Origin: Gammaproteobacteria bacterium
Lineage (GTDB): Bacteria; Pseudomonadota; Gammaproteobacteria; SZUA-140
Direction: 5' to 3'
DNA length: 46,956 nt
NCBI GenBank assembly: GCA_026981935.1
Contig: JALSIC010000086.1
Span: 1-46,956 of the forward strand
Part shown: in pieces, positions 7,906 through 16,356 of the stretch
How positions within the stretch are numbered: the stretch's first letter is position 1
How the letters are laid out: the number at the start of each line of letters is the position of its first letter
Notes under the pieces: generated by a model
Seen by the model: the letters and a program-made list of their open reading frames with translations, nothing else
What the model was told of the DNA's origin: nothing
Databases searched by the model: none
Program-made: the position numbers and the translations under genes

Positions 7906-9783
7906 ATGGCCATCTCACAAAAGACTGGTAACGACGCCTTTTCTCAATCAGGGCACCAGACCGCAGCGGGCGATATATCCGCCCTGTCACCCACCGGCCG
8001 CATCGATCTGGCGAGTCTGCATCGCAAGGGCATCTTCATCATCGACGGCCATACCACGGAAACCATTCCCGTGGCCGAGATGCTGGCCAGGTCCGGCTTC
8101 ACCAACATCCACACCCACAACCAGGAAAAGGATGGCGAGCAGACGGTGGTCATCAAGAGGCTGCAGAACAGGCAGCACCGCACCGACCTCATTCTGCTCG
8201 ACATCACGCGCGACAGGAAGGCCGGGCTGGCCCTGTGCGATGCCATCAGCGCGCAACGGCGCCTGCGCGACATCCCGCTCATCATCATCGCATCCAAGGG
8301 CCGCTGGCAGGAGGATGCCATCTACGCGGCCTTCCGCGCCGGCGCGACGGACATCGTGTTCACGCCCGTGCAGCGCCTGGAACTGGTCCCCCGGGTGATT
8401 TCCGCCCTGCTGCTGAAGACGGAGCGGGAGCTGCGCCAGCATCACGAACTGGAGCTGGAAAGCGAGCTGGCCGAACGCAAGGTGATCGAGGCGCGTCTCC
8501 AGTACCTGGTCTCCCACGACGAACTGACCGGCCTGTGCAACCGGCGCCGCCTGGAACAGGCGCTGGAAGCCGCCGTCTATCGGTCACGCAATATCCGCCA
8601 GAGCAGCGCCCTGCTCTATATCGACCTGGATCAGTTCAAGGTCATCAACGACACCGAGGGCCATGCCGTGGGTGACCGCTTCCTCATGAGTATTGCCAAT
8701 CAACTGCGTCAGGTAGTGGCTGCAAAAGACATCCTGGCCCGCATCAGTTCCGACGAATATGCCATCCTCCTCGAAGACACCTGCCGCAAGGAGGCCCTGG
8801 AGACCGCGGAGACCCTGCGCCGGATTATCGACGAATTCCGCTTCACCGCCAATGAACGGAAATATCACATCGGCGCCAGCATCGGCGTGGCGCTCATCGA
8901 TCCCCGTGATGAAATCACCGCCAGCGAGGCCCTGGCCCGCGCCGCCCAGGCCTGCTTCGAGGCCAAGTCCCAGGGACGCAACACGGTCCACCTGTTCAGC
9001 CACGACGACAGGGAGAGCCATCTCATCCGCAGTGCCGTGGACTGGGTGCCGCGCATCCGCGATGCCATCGCCCACGACCGCCTGCGCCTGTATTTCCAGC
9101 CGGTCATCGACGTCGCCAGCGGCAAGGTTCACGGCCACGAGGCACTGATCCGCATGATCGATGACGACGGCCGCCTGATCCTGCCCAACAACTTCATTCC
9201 CGTGGCCGAACGCATGGGGCTGATCCACGACATCGACCTGTGGGTCATCAATCATGCCATCGACATCCTCCACCAGCTCCCCGCGGACTATGATCACCTG
9301 ACGCTGAACATCAATCTCTCCATGTATGCCTTCCAGGATCCGCAATTGCCCGCCCTGATCCGGGACAAGCTGGAGACCACCGGCGTGGCAGCCGGCCGCA
9401 TCACCTTCGAGATCACCGAAACGGCCGCCACCGCCAGTTATGTGCAGACCCGGGACATGATTCACAAACTGCGGGAACTGGGCTGTCGATTCGCCCTGGA
9501 CGATTTCGGCTCGGGTTTCAGCTCCTTCAATTACATCAAGCAGTTTCCCGTGGACTATCTCAAGATCGACGGGAGCTTCATCCGCAACCTGGTCTATGAC
9601 GCGGTGGATCAGCGCCTGGTCAAGTCCATGATCGAAGTGGCCCGCACGCTGAACAAGCAGGTCGTCGCGGAATTCGTGGAAAACGAGGAGATCCTGGAAC
9701 TGCTGCGGCGCTACGGGATACACCTCGCACAAGGCAATCACATCGGCCTGCCCGCGCCCTCGATGCGCCTCGACCTGCCCTGA
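7906..9783 (+). CDS. pseudo-receiver / degenerate GGDEF / EAL c-di-GMP phosphodiesterase-like protein
   Basis: A 625-residue cytoplasmic protein. Residues ~40-165 look like a receiver domain (IFIIDGHTTE, LILLDITRD), but the acidic pair is reduced to one Asp and the conserved Lys is missing (FTPV). The GGDEF domain starts with DELTGLCNRRRLEQAL, but its signature is SSDEY at 281-285, so cyclase activity is unlikely. The C-terminal EAL domain keeps HEALIRM (EAL at 412-414), NINLS, DDFGSGFS, YLKIDGSF and AEFVEN, so phosphodiesterase activity is plausible. The late QGNHIGLP replaces the usual QGYxxGxP. No good RBS is visible before the ATG. A FliA-type promoter upstream suggests expression with late flagellar genes. 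Confidence 0.9.
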   Translation: MAISQKTGNDAFSQSGHQTAAGDISALSPTGRIDLASLHRKGIFIIDGHTTETIPVAEMLARSGFTNIHTHNQEKDGEQTVVIKRLQNRQHRTDLILLDITRDRKAGLALCDAISAQRRLRDIPLIIIASKGRWQEDAIYAAFRAGATDIVFTPVQRLELVPRVISALLLKTERELRQHHELELESELAERKVIEARLQYLVSHDELTGLCNRRRLEQALEAAVYRSRNIRQSSALLYIDLDQFKVINDTEGHAVGDRFLMSIANQLRQVVAAKDILARISSDEYAILLEDTCRKEALETAETLRRIIDEFRFTANERKYHIGASIGVALIDPRDEITASEALARAAQACFEAKSQGRNTVHLFSHDDRESHLIRSAVDWVPRIRDAIAHDRLRLYFQPVIDVASGKVHGHEALIRMIDDDGRLILPNNFIPVAERMGLIHDIDLWVINHAIDILHQLPADYDHLTLNINLSMYAFQDPQLPALIRDKLETTGVAAGRITFEITETAATASYVQTRDMIHKLRELGCRFALDDFGSGFSSFNYIKQFPVDYLKIDGSFIRNLVYDAVDQRLVKSMIEVARTLNKQVVAEFVENEEILELLRRYGIHLAQGNHIGLPAPSMRLDLP

Positions 9784-9797
9784 GGCGCCTCTGGAAC

Positions 9798-10229
9798 CTA
9801 CACCGACGTCACGGGGCGACGGGAGGCATCGTCTTCATGCGGCGTTCCATGAAGGCGCATCAGCAGCTCCGCCTCGGCGCGCACCAGGCCGCAGTGCTCG
9901 ATGAGTTCCTCGATACCGGCACCATTGCGGATCAGCTTGATGGCCTGGTGATATTCCCGGTTGACAGGATCGCGCATCTCCAGTTGCTCCTGGCGTTCCT
10001 GGAGACGACGCAGCTGTTGTTCCACCCGGCCCAGGTGTTCGCTCATGCCGCTGGCGCCACTGCACAGGGCCCCGATCTCGGTCGACAGCGTGCGCAGGGC
10101 ATCGGCCTGGCGGTCTCCCGGGCCAGTGTGTGCCTGGATGAGCCGGCGCAGGCGAAGATACAGAGCCAGATTCACCAGCAGCAGCACGCAGGCCAGGCCC
10201 AGCAGGACATAGATCAGCAGGGGTTCCAT
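9798..10229 (-). CDS. DUF2802 membrane-anchored coiled-coil protein
   Basis: A 143-residue protein: one N-terminal membrane segment (LLIYVLLGLACVLLLVNLAL), then a coiled coil rich in Leu, Gln and Glu (residues ~60-90), then a C-terminal DUF2802 region (YHQAIKLIRNGAGIEELIEHCGL). The latter resembles short helix-turn-helix-like repeats found in genes next to cheW in many gammaproteobacteria. Its function is unknown. It starts nine bases after the stop of the 62-aa ORF and is the last gene of the leftward cluster. Its stop lies 14 bp from that of the convergent EAL gene. Confidence 0.85.
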   Translation of the reverse strand: MEPLLIYVLLGLACVLLLVNLALYLRLRRLIQAHTGPGDRQADALRTLSTEIGALCSGASGMSEHLGRVEQQLRRLQERQEQLEMRDPVNREYHQAIKLIRNGAGIEELIEHCGLVRAEAELLMRLHGTPHEDDASRRPVTSV

Positions 10230-10238
10230 CGAAAGCTC

Positions 10239-10427
10239 TCAGGCATACTCGTCGATGTGGGACTCGTGGTCGTCGTCCCGCTCGTGCTGCCGCTCATGCT
10301 CACCCTGCTGCGGCGGCCGGCGCTGCTGATTGCCGGGATCGGGACGGCGCTCCCCCGGCCTGACCCGCCCGGGGGGACGCCGCGGAAAGACGGGGCCAAC
10401 GGGCCTGATGTTGCCCATTTCCGCCAT
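10239..10427 (-). CDS. small Pro/Arg-rich protein between cheW and DUF2802 gene
   Basis: A 62-residue ORF filling the gap between cheW and the DUF2802 gene. The first part is proline- and arginine-rich (MGNIRPVGPVFPRRPPGR), the second strongly polar (Gln, His, Asp, Glu), ending HIDEYA. A GGAGG stands about 11 nt before the ATG, and its stop is nine bases from the next start. It looks like a genuine small cluster member, but I recognise no family. Overlapping ORFs in other frames have no RBS and are less likely. Confidence 0.55.
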   Translation of the reverse strand: MAEMGNIRPVGPVFPRRPPGRVRPGERRPDPGNQQRRPPQQGEHERQHERDDDHESHIDEYA

Positions 10428-10463
10428 CGTTCCACGGCCCTCCGCGCCCCTGTCCCGGCGGTA

Positions 10464-10940
10464 TCACAGTTCGGCCATGTCCTGCCACTCTTCCTCGGTC
10501 AACAGCTTGTTGACATCGACGAGAATGAGCAGCTTGCCGTCCTGGCTGTGGACACCCTGGATGTAGCGGGCGCTGTCTTCGTTGCCCACGTTGGGAGAAC
10601 TCTCGATCTCCGAGGCCCGCAGATAGACCACCTCGGCCACGCTGTCCACCAGCAGCCCGACGACGTTCTCCTCGGACTCGATGATGATGATGCGCGAGGC
10701 GTCATCCACCTCCTTGGGCGGCAGGCCGAAACGGTTGCGGGTGTCGAGCACCGTCACCACGTTGCCCCGCAGGTTGATGATGCCCAGCACATAGGGGGGC
10801 GCCCCGGGCACCGGCGTGATCTTGGAGACACGCAGCACTTCCTGGACCTGCATCACGGCAATGCCGTAATTCTCGTCCGCCAGGCGGAATGTCACCCACT
10901 GGATGACATCGTCTTCGACCTTCAGGTTGCTTTGTTGCAT
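10464..10940 (-). CDS. cheW: chemotaxis coupling protein CheW
   Basis: A 158-residue single-domain CheW that links methyl-accepting receptors to CheA in polar arrays. It shows IQWVTFRLADENYGI, VQEVLRVSKITPVPGAP, a LGIINLRGNVVTVLD stretch and a closing VDVNKLL, all typical of CheW. The ATG at 10940 was chosen because GAGAGGTG lies eight bases before it; an upstream ATG at 10964 has none. In the usual gammaproteobacterial order cheW follows parP directly, but here 673 bp of repeats separate them, so it may have its own promoter. Confidence 0.95.
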   Translation of the reverse strand: MQQSNLKVEDDVIQWVTFRLADENYGIAVMQVQEVLRVSKITPVPGAPPYVLGIINLRGNVVTVLDTRNRFGLPPKEVDDASRIIIIESEENVVGLLVDSVAEVVYLRASEIESSPNVGNEDSARYIQGVHSQDGKLLILVDVNKLLTEEEWQDMAEL

Positions 10941-11010
10941 GACAACACCTCTCGACTGGTCCACAATGACGTCAATTTCCCGTTGCCGGAATCTGCTGTA
11001 TAAAAATCAG

Positions 11011-11025
11011 GCATATTTCATGCCA
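11011..11025 (-). promoter_or_regulatory. weak sigma-54-like element upstream of cheW
   Basis: On the minus strand TGGCAT-GAAAT-ATGC has the obligatory GG-N10-GC spacing but departs from TTGC in the -12 element. It lies about 70 bp before the cheW start. It is also part of an inverted repeat (GGCAT / ATGCC), so the match may be accidental. Confidence 0.3.
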
Positions 11026-11068
11026 TATTTCAGGCCCCATCGATTGCGGAAGGCACTCGCTGGCAACC

Positions 11069-11557
11069 AGATTCCTCGCTGCGCTCGGAATGACAAGGGG
11101 AACTCGGCCAACAGCCCCCTGTCATTTCGACCTCACTCCTTTGTCATTTCGACCTCGCTCCTTTGTCATTTCGACCGAAGGGAGAAATCTTATGCCACCG
11201 CCCCCCAGATTCCTCGCTGCGCTCGGAATGACAAGGCAAGGTGGAATGACAGGAATGTTGTCATTTCGACCGAAGGGAGAAATCTCACGCCACCGGCCCC
11301 AGATTCCTCGCTGCGCTCGGAATGACAAGGGGAACTCGGCCAACAGCCCCCTGTCATTTCGACCTCACTCCTTTGTCATTTCGACCTCGCTCCTTTGTCA
11401 TTTCGACCGAAGGGAGAAATCTTATGCCACCGGCCCCAGATTCCTCGCTGCGCTCGGAATGACAAGGCAAGGTGGAATGACAGGAATGTTGTCATTTCGA
11501 CCGAAGGGAGAAATCTCACGCCACTGCCCCCGGATTCCTCGCTGCGCTCGGAATGAC
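11069..11557. repeat. 67-bp palindrome cluster 1, in a 232-bp tandem duplication
   Basis: Four full units lie at 11165-11232, 11260-11326, 11397-11463 and 11491-11557, with loose half-units between. Each unit starts GTCATTTCGACCGAAGG and ends CTGCGCTCGGAATGAC, and its two halves are imperfect inverted repeats. The block 11069-11300 is repeated almost exactly at 11301-11532, showing a recent tandem duplication. This fills the gap between parP and cheW; no gene is present. Confidence 0.9.
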
Positions 11558-11613
11558 AGAGGACGTCATCAATGCGATGAAGGAGCGCCGCCCTGGGCAC
11601 GGTAATAGGGCAC

Positions 11614-12237
11614 CTACCCCAGCATGCCGCACAGGGACTCCACATCCAGCAGGACGCACATGCGGGTCGTGATGATGCCGCCGCACCAGGGCCGCCTTCC
11701 CCTGCCCCGCCGCCATCTCACCTCCCCAGGTTCCACCGTGACCATCTCCGCCACCTCGTCACAGGCCAGGGCACAGCGCCCTTCGGCCAGCAGAATGTAA
11801 CAGGCCGCAGTCCCTGCCCTGGGCGGGATGGATAAGCCATCCGCCACCGCCTGCAGGGCGGGGATATCGACCACAGGCACCTGCCTCCCCCGGTGCTGCA
11901 GGACGCCCCGGCTCCAGGACGGCATATGAGGCAGTCGCGCCAGTGCAGCCTCCTTGACCACGCCGCCGAGCTGTACCAGGGGCGCTGCCATCTGTATGCC
12001 GCCCGACTGGAATACCAGCACCTTGAAAGGCGCCTGTGTCCAGGCGGGGGGACAGGGCGGCGCCGACGTGTCAGGCGAGATTGTCTCCTCATGTGCGCCC
12101 CGGTCCTCCAGGCCCGTGGCAACCGTTTCTGCCGCCGTCTCTCCCTCTGCCTCCGGAGCAGTCGGAATCTCGGCAAGCAGGGAATCGAGATAGTGGTGCA
12201 GGGCCTCTTGTTGCGTGTAGAGCCGGGGGAAGGACAT
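11614..12237 (-). CDS. parP: ParP, CheW-like array-integration protein
   Basis: A 207-residue protein. A short N-terminal helix (MSFPRLYTQQEALHHYLDSL) and a Pro/Ala/Glu-rich linker are followed by a CheW-like domain from about residue 75 (FKVLVFQSGGIQMAAPL, ...VVDIPAL, CYILLAEGRCALACDEV). In Vibrio, ParP binds ParC through its N-terminal part, while its C-terminal AIF domain holds CheA and receptors at the cell pole. Its position right after parC supports this identity. The ATG at 12237 has AGGA nine bases upstream and starts five bases after the parC stop. Confidence 0.85.
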   Translation of the reverse strand: MSFPRLYTQQEALHHYLDSLLAEIPTAPEAEGETAAETVATGLEDRGAHEETISPDTSAPPCPPAWTQAPFKVLVFQSGGIQMAAPLVQLGGVVKEAALARLPHMPSWSRGVLQHRGRQVPVVDIPALQAVADGLSIPPRAGTAACYILLAEGRCALACDEVAEMVTVEPGEVRWRRGRGRRPWCGGIITTRMCVLLDVESLCGMLG

Positions 12238-12241
12238 GATC

Positions 12242-13036
12242 TTATCCTGCCAGCGCCGAACAAGCGGCCTCACCCTCATCACGCGCACCGAGCAGGTAAG
12301 CCAGCAGCTCGCTGTATGCGCGTGTGCCCCGGGACCAGGGCGCCACGTGGGAAATGGGCCTGCCCGCCCGGCTCGCTTCCCTGAACTGGGTATCCACCGG
12401 AATGTACGATGGCCAGAGATGGGCACGGTGGCCCGCCTCCAGGCTGGCCAGGGCCTGTGCCGAGGCGCGCGTCCTGCGGTCGTACATGGTGGGGATGATG
12501 AGATGCGACAGCGGCCGGCGCCGGGCGTGATTGACCATGCCCAGCGTATGGAGCATGCGCTCCAGCCCCTTCAAGGCCAGGAACTCGGTCTGCACGGGGA
12601 TCAGCAGCTCGCTGCTGCAGGCGAGCGCATTCACCATGAGTACGCCCAGCATGGGCGGGCAGTCCAGCAGGACATGGGTGAAGTTCTCTTCCACCCCTGC
12701 AAGGGCCTGTTGCAGCACAAGCCCCTTGCCATGTCGGGCGCCCAGCTGGCGATCCAGGGTGGAGAGCGCAGTGGAAGCCGGCAGAAGAAAGAGATTGTTG
12801 ACCGCTGTCTGGCGAATGAGGCCGTCGCGGGTGATGGCACTGCCTGCGAACAATTCATAGACCCCCGCCTGACCGCTGTCCGGATCACCCCCCAGATAAC
12901 TGGTCAACGAACCGTGCGGATCCAGGTCCACCACGAGCACGGGACAACCCCGCGACGCCAGGAGGCCGGCCAGGGTGATCGTGGTCGTGGTCTTGCCGAC
13001 ACCGCCCTTCTGATTGGCTATTGCCCAGACATGCAT
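12242..13036 (-). CDS. parC: ParC, ParA-type ATPase for polar chemotaxis arrays
   Basis: A 264-residue ParA/MinD-family ATPase. It carries the deviant Walker A KGGVGKTTT at residues 10-18, a LVVDLDPHGSLT Walker A' segment and a HVLLDCPP Walker B. In Vibrio and Pseudomonas, ParC places chemotaxis arrays at the old pole and ensures inheritance by both daughters. The ATG at 13036 is chosen because the protein then begins directly with the family's first strand and a GGGAAG lies upstream. The open frame upstream only shadows the motD tail. It lies five bases after motD and is followed by parP. Confidence 0.9.
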   Translation of the reverse strand: MHVWAIANQKGGVGKTTTTITLAGLLASRGCPVLVVDLDPHGSLTSYLGGDPDSGQAGVYELFAGSAITRDGLIRQTAVNNLFLLPASTALSTLDRQLGARHGKGLVLQQALAGVEENFTHVLLDCPPMLGVLMVNALACSSELLIPVQTEFLALKGLERMLHTLGMVNHARRRPLSHLIIPTMYDRRTRASAQALASLEAGHRAHLWPSYIPVDTQFREASRAGRPISHVAPWSRGTRAYSELLAYLLGARDEGEAACSALAG

Positions 13037-13041
13037 GTGCT

Positions 13042-14493
13042 TCACTTCCCACCCAGAGGTGAACGGGTGATCTCGGAGAGGGTCTCGCCCGGCACGGCTG
13101 TCGCCGGAGGCGCCGCGTCGGCAGGCTCCGGCTTGCGTGCGGCTTTGGACGGGGCCGCAACGGGAGCCAGGGGCGTGACGGGCCTGCCCAGCTTGATGGG
13201 CGGGCCGAGAAACGAGAGGCCCAGGCCCATGGGCAAGGGGCCAGGATTGCTGCCGGGACTGCTGCCGGGACTGCTGCCGGGACTGCTGATGGAAGGAGCC
13301 GGCACCGGCACGCTGCCGGCCGTTGCGCTGCGCCACCGTACCAGGCGCGGTGGCGGCCCGCTTCGACGGGTGCCCTTTTCAGGCGCAGCGTCCGCCGCGG
13401 CCTGCGACGACGATGCGGCTGCCCCAGGCTCGCCGGCCTGCACCTCCGGGATGGCTGTTTCCATCGCCACCGCGCTCTTTTCGGCCGTACCCGTGTTTCC
13501 GGCACGCGCCTCCCTCGCTCCCACGGGCGTTTCAGCCGATTCCCGCGCTGGCGGCGCCTGTGCCGCGACAGCTTCATCGCCCTGTGTTTCTTCCTGGGCG
13601 CTCTCATGCCCCGCTGCCGCTGGCATAATGAAGCGTCGTTGCGCCGCCATCGCCCGGTCACCCAGGAGACGCTCCACGGTCTTGTCCGCCAGCACCACGA
13701 TCACCACACGCCGGTTCCTGGCCCTGCCTTCCGGCGTGTCGTTGCCGGCTACGGGGCGATACTCGCCATAGCCCTGGGCAACCATGCGCTCCGGTACGAT
13801 ACCGGCCTCGGCGAACAGGCGCACCACGCTGGTCGCCCGCGCCGCCGAGAGTTCCCAGTTGGAGGGATAGACGATGGTATTGATGGGCACGTTGTCCGTA
13901 TGACCCTCGACGCGGATGGGATTGGGAAATTCACGCAGGATGCCCGCCACTTCCTCCAATACGGGGATGGCGTCCGGCTGGAGCTGCGCACTGCCGCTGG
14001 GAAACAGGATACTGTCCCTGATCTCGACCTCGATCCAGAGTACATTGCGCACAACATTTATCAATCCTTGATCTACGAGTTCAGACAGTGCTTCTTCGAC
14101 CTCATCAGCAATTTTGCCGATATTCACCTGGTCGTCACCAGTCAGATATTTTTCATCCATCAATGGATCTCGAACCTCCCCCTCCATGGACCGCGATTGA
14201 GAGACAAACATCTTTGGCAATCGCACAACAGCCGGATCCCGATGGTCTTCCTGGGCGGTGGAAATCACCGGGGCCTTGGACAGGCTCCCGATCTGGATGG
14301 GCTCCAGGGACTTGGGAGAGGAACGGAAGGCGGCCACCAGGGCATCGGAGAGCACCCGGTATTTTCCTTCGTTGACCGATGAGATGGCATACATCACGAC
14401 AAAGAAGGCAAACAGAAGAGTGATGAAGTCGGCGTAGGAAACCAGCCAACGTTCATGATTCTCGTGTTCCTCATGGGGCTTCTTGCGTGCCAT
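13042..14493 (-). CDS. motD: flagellar stator protein MotD (MotB family) with long tail
   Basis: A 483-residue stator subunit that anchors the motor to peptidoglycan. A single membrane helix (WLVSYADFITLLFAFFVV) carries the proton-channel Asp22. A plug/linker follows, then an OmpA-like peptidoglycan-binding domain at about 165-275 (VEGHTDNVPI, NWELSAARA, GYGEYRPVAGN, RNRRVVIVV). Family members usually end soon after it. Here about 200 extra residues follow, rich in Pro, Ala, Gly and Ser, with a tandem SSPG run near residues 405-418. The tail must lie in the periplasm. motC is 21 bp upstream and parC follows after five bases. Confidence 0.92.
   Translation of the reverse strand: MARKKPHEEHENHERWLVSYADFITLLFAFFVVMYAISSVNEGKYRVLSDALVAAFRSSPKSLEPIQIGSLSKAPVISTAQEDHRDPAVVRLPKMFVSQSRSMEGEVRDPLMDEKYLTGDDQVNIGKIADEVEEALSELVDQGLINVVRNVLWIEVEIRDSILFPSGSAQLQPDAIPVLEEVAGILREFPNPIRVEGHTDNVPINTIVYPSNWELSAARATSVVRLFAEAGIVPERMVAQGYGEYRPVAGNDTPEGRARNRRVVIVVLADKTVERLLGDRAMAAQRRFIMPAAAGHESAQEETQGDEAVAAQAPPARESAETPVGAREARAGNTGTAEKSAVAMETAIPEVQAGEPGAAASSSQAAADAAPEKGTRRSGPPPRLVRWRSATAGSVPVPAPSISSPGSSPGSSPGSNPGPLPMGLGLSFLGPPIKLGRPVTPLAPVAAPSKAARKPEPADAAPPATAVPGETLSEITRSPLGGK
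13249..13284. repeat. 12-bp tandem repeat in motD tail
   Basis: Three perfect copies of gctgccgggact encode repeated SSPG in the disordered tail of MotD. Copy-number change would stay in frame. Confidence 0.9.
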
Positions 14494-14514
14494 GTCTGAC
14501 TCATTTCACCGGGC

Positions 14515-15258
14515 TTATTTGGCAAGATAACCCTGCAGCTTGGTTTCGATGTTGCGCGGATTCTCGCCTTCGGCGATGGATACCACCCCTTCGATGATCA
14601 TTTCCCTGAACTGTGTCTGATCGTGGATCAGGCCCTTGAGCTTGTTGGCCATGGGAAGGAAAAACAGGTTCGCAAGCCCCACGCCGTAGATCGTGGCAAC
14701 GAAGGCCACGGCGATACCCGACCCCAGCTTGCTGGGATCGGCGAGGTTGTTCATCACATGGATCAGGCCCATGACGGCACCGATGATGCCGATGGTGGGC
14801 GCATAGCCGCCCATGCCCTCGTAGACCTTGGCCGCCTGGGTGTCCTTGTATTCCTTGGTACTCAGCTCGACTTCCATGATGTTGCGGATCGCCTCCGGTT
14901 CGCTGCCGTCCACCAGCAGCTGCAGCCCCTTGCGGGCGAAGAGTTCCGGCTCGTTCTCGGCCAGTGACTCAAGGCCCAGGAGGCCTTCCTTGCGGGCGAT
15001 GTTGCTCCAGTTGACGATCTTCTCGATGGCCTCGCTGGCCGCCAGCTTGGGCGGAAAGATCACCCAGGCGGCCATTTTCAGGGATTTCATGAAGATATCC
15101 ATGGGTGTCTGGAGCATGATGGCGCCCACCGTGCCACCACCGACGATGAGAAAGGCGGTCGCCTGTATCAGCGAAGACGTATGCCCTCCTTCCAGGATAT
15201 TCCCACCCAGGATGGCGATGAAAGCCAAGGCTATGCCCATCAGACTGAGAATATCCAT
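14515..15258 (-). CDS. motC: flagellar stator protein MotC (MotA family)
   Basis: A 247-residue MotA/ExbB-type membrane protein with four predicted helices: LSLMGIALAFIAILG near the start, TAFLIVGGGTVGAIML, GYAPTIGIIGAVMGLIHVM and GSGIAVAFVATIYGVGLA. The long cytoplasmic loop between helices 2 and 3 carries the charged residues that contact FliG. The last two helices have the conserved Pro and Gly pattern of the proton channel. With MotD it forms the stator that turns the flagellum; in Pseudomonas a second MotAB set often exists elsewhere. It starts three bases after the cheB stop. Confidence 0.94.
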   Translation of the reverse strand: MDILSLMGIALAFIAILGGNILEGGHTSSLIQATAFLIVGGGTVGAIMLQTPMDIFMKSLKMAAWVIFPPKLAASEAIEKIVNWSNIARKEGLLGLESLAENEPELFARKGLQLLVDGSEPEAIRNIMEVELSTKEYKDTQAAKVYEGMGGYAPTIGIIGAVMGLIHVMNNLADPSKLGSGIAVAFVATIYGVGLANLFFLPMANKLKGLIHDQTQFREMIIEGVVSIAEGENPRNIETKLQGYLAK

Positions 15259-15261
15259 GTG

Positions 15262-16347
15262 CTACCTCATCTGCCGCAGCGCAGGGGCGATCTGGTTGAG
15301 CGGCAGAACGGCATCTGCCAGACCGGCCTCGATCACCGCCGATGGCATGCCGGCCACGACGCAGCTCGCCTCATCCTGGGCCCAGATGGTGGCGCCGCGT
15401 TGTTTCAGGAGCCGGGCGCCTTCACGTCCATCCGCGCCCATCCCCGTGAGAATCATGGCCAGCACCCTGCCTTGCACTTCCCGCGCCGCGGAGGCAAAGG
15501 TCACGTCCACGCTGGGCTTGTAGGTCTCGCCCTCACGCGGCGCAACGATCCGCACGCAGTACTTCTCGCCATCGCGCTTCAGCACCAGTTGCGAACCCCC
15601 GGGAGCCAGGCAGGCGGTTCCCGGCCGCAGCACATCGCCGTCCCTGGCATGTTTCACCGTGATCTCACAAAGGGCGTTGAGCCGCTCGGCGAAAGGCGGC
15701 GTGAAACTGGCCGGCATATGCTGGATGAGCACGATGGGGAGGGGGAAATCGCGCGGCAAGGCACTCAATATGTCCTGCAGGGCCGCAGGCCCCCCTGTCG
15801 AGGTGCCGATCAACAGCAGTTCGTAACGGCTCAGATCGCAATGTGGCAGGGGGCGCACCTCGCGCCCCGGACGGCGCGCCACTTCCCTGGCCGGCCCTTT
15901 TGCAGGTTCCCTTGCCAGCTCCCCGTGCCCGGCAGGACGGCGCTGCAGGCCGCGTGCCCCGATGATGCGCACCCGCGCACAGAGCATGCGCCTCGCCAGA
16001 TCCCTGTTGCCGGCGATGTCCTCCATCCGTTTCGGCAGAAAATCCACGGCCCCGGCCTCCAGAGCATCCAGCGTGGCCTGGGCACCGGCAGTGGTGAGCG
16101 AGGAAAACATCATGATGGGCGTGGGGTTCGTGGCCATGATCTCGCGCACGGCCGCGATGCCGTCCATCACCGGCATCTCGATATCCATGGTGACCACGTC
16201 GGGCTTCAGGCGCGAGACGCACTCGACGGCCTCGCGGCCGTTGGCGGCGGTGCCGACGACCTCGATGCGGGCATCTGCATCCAGTATTTCCGTGATGCGT
16301 TTTCTGAAAAAGGCCGAATCATCCACAACCAGCACGCTTACCGACAT
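15262..16347 (-). CDS. cheB: CheB protein-glutamate methylesterase/deamidase
   Basis: A 361-residue response regulator-esterase that removes methyl groups from chemoreceptors during adaptation. The receiver domain has the acidic pair Asp9-Asp10 and phospho-acceptor Asp55 in VTMDIEMPVMDG. After a variable Arg/Pro-rich linker, the esterase domain shows its triad: Ser in IGTSTGGPAAL, His in IQHMPASFT and Asp in GMGADGREGA. The ATG at 16347 is preferred over a GTG at 16353 because GGGAG lies five bases before it. cheA ends nine bases upstream. No cheR is present in the window. Confidence 0.95.
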   Translation of the reverse strand: MSVSVLVVDDSAFFRKRITEILDADARIEVVGTAANGREAVECVSRLKPDVVTMDIEMPVMDGIAAVREIMATNPTPIMMFSSLTTAGAQATLDALEAGAVDFLPKRMEDIAGNRDLARRMLCARVRIIGARGLQRRPAGHGELAREPAKGPAREVARRPGREVRPLPHCDLSRYELLLIGTSTGGPAALQDILSALPRDFPLPIVLIQHMPASFTPPFAERLNALCEITVKHARDGDVLRPGTACLAPGGSQLVLKRDGEKYCVRIVAPREGETYKPSVDVTFASAAREVQGRVLAMILTGMGADGREGARLLKQRGATIWAQDEASCVVAGMPSAVIEAGLADAVLPLNQIAPALRQMR

Positions 16348-16356
16348 GATCACTCC

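Noticed and set aside
11090-11645. Overlapping open frames with SFRPKGEI/SFRAQRGI-type repeats
   Set aside because: They are translations of the 67-bp palindromic repeat in several frames, not proteins.
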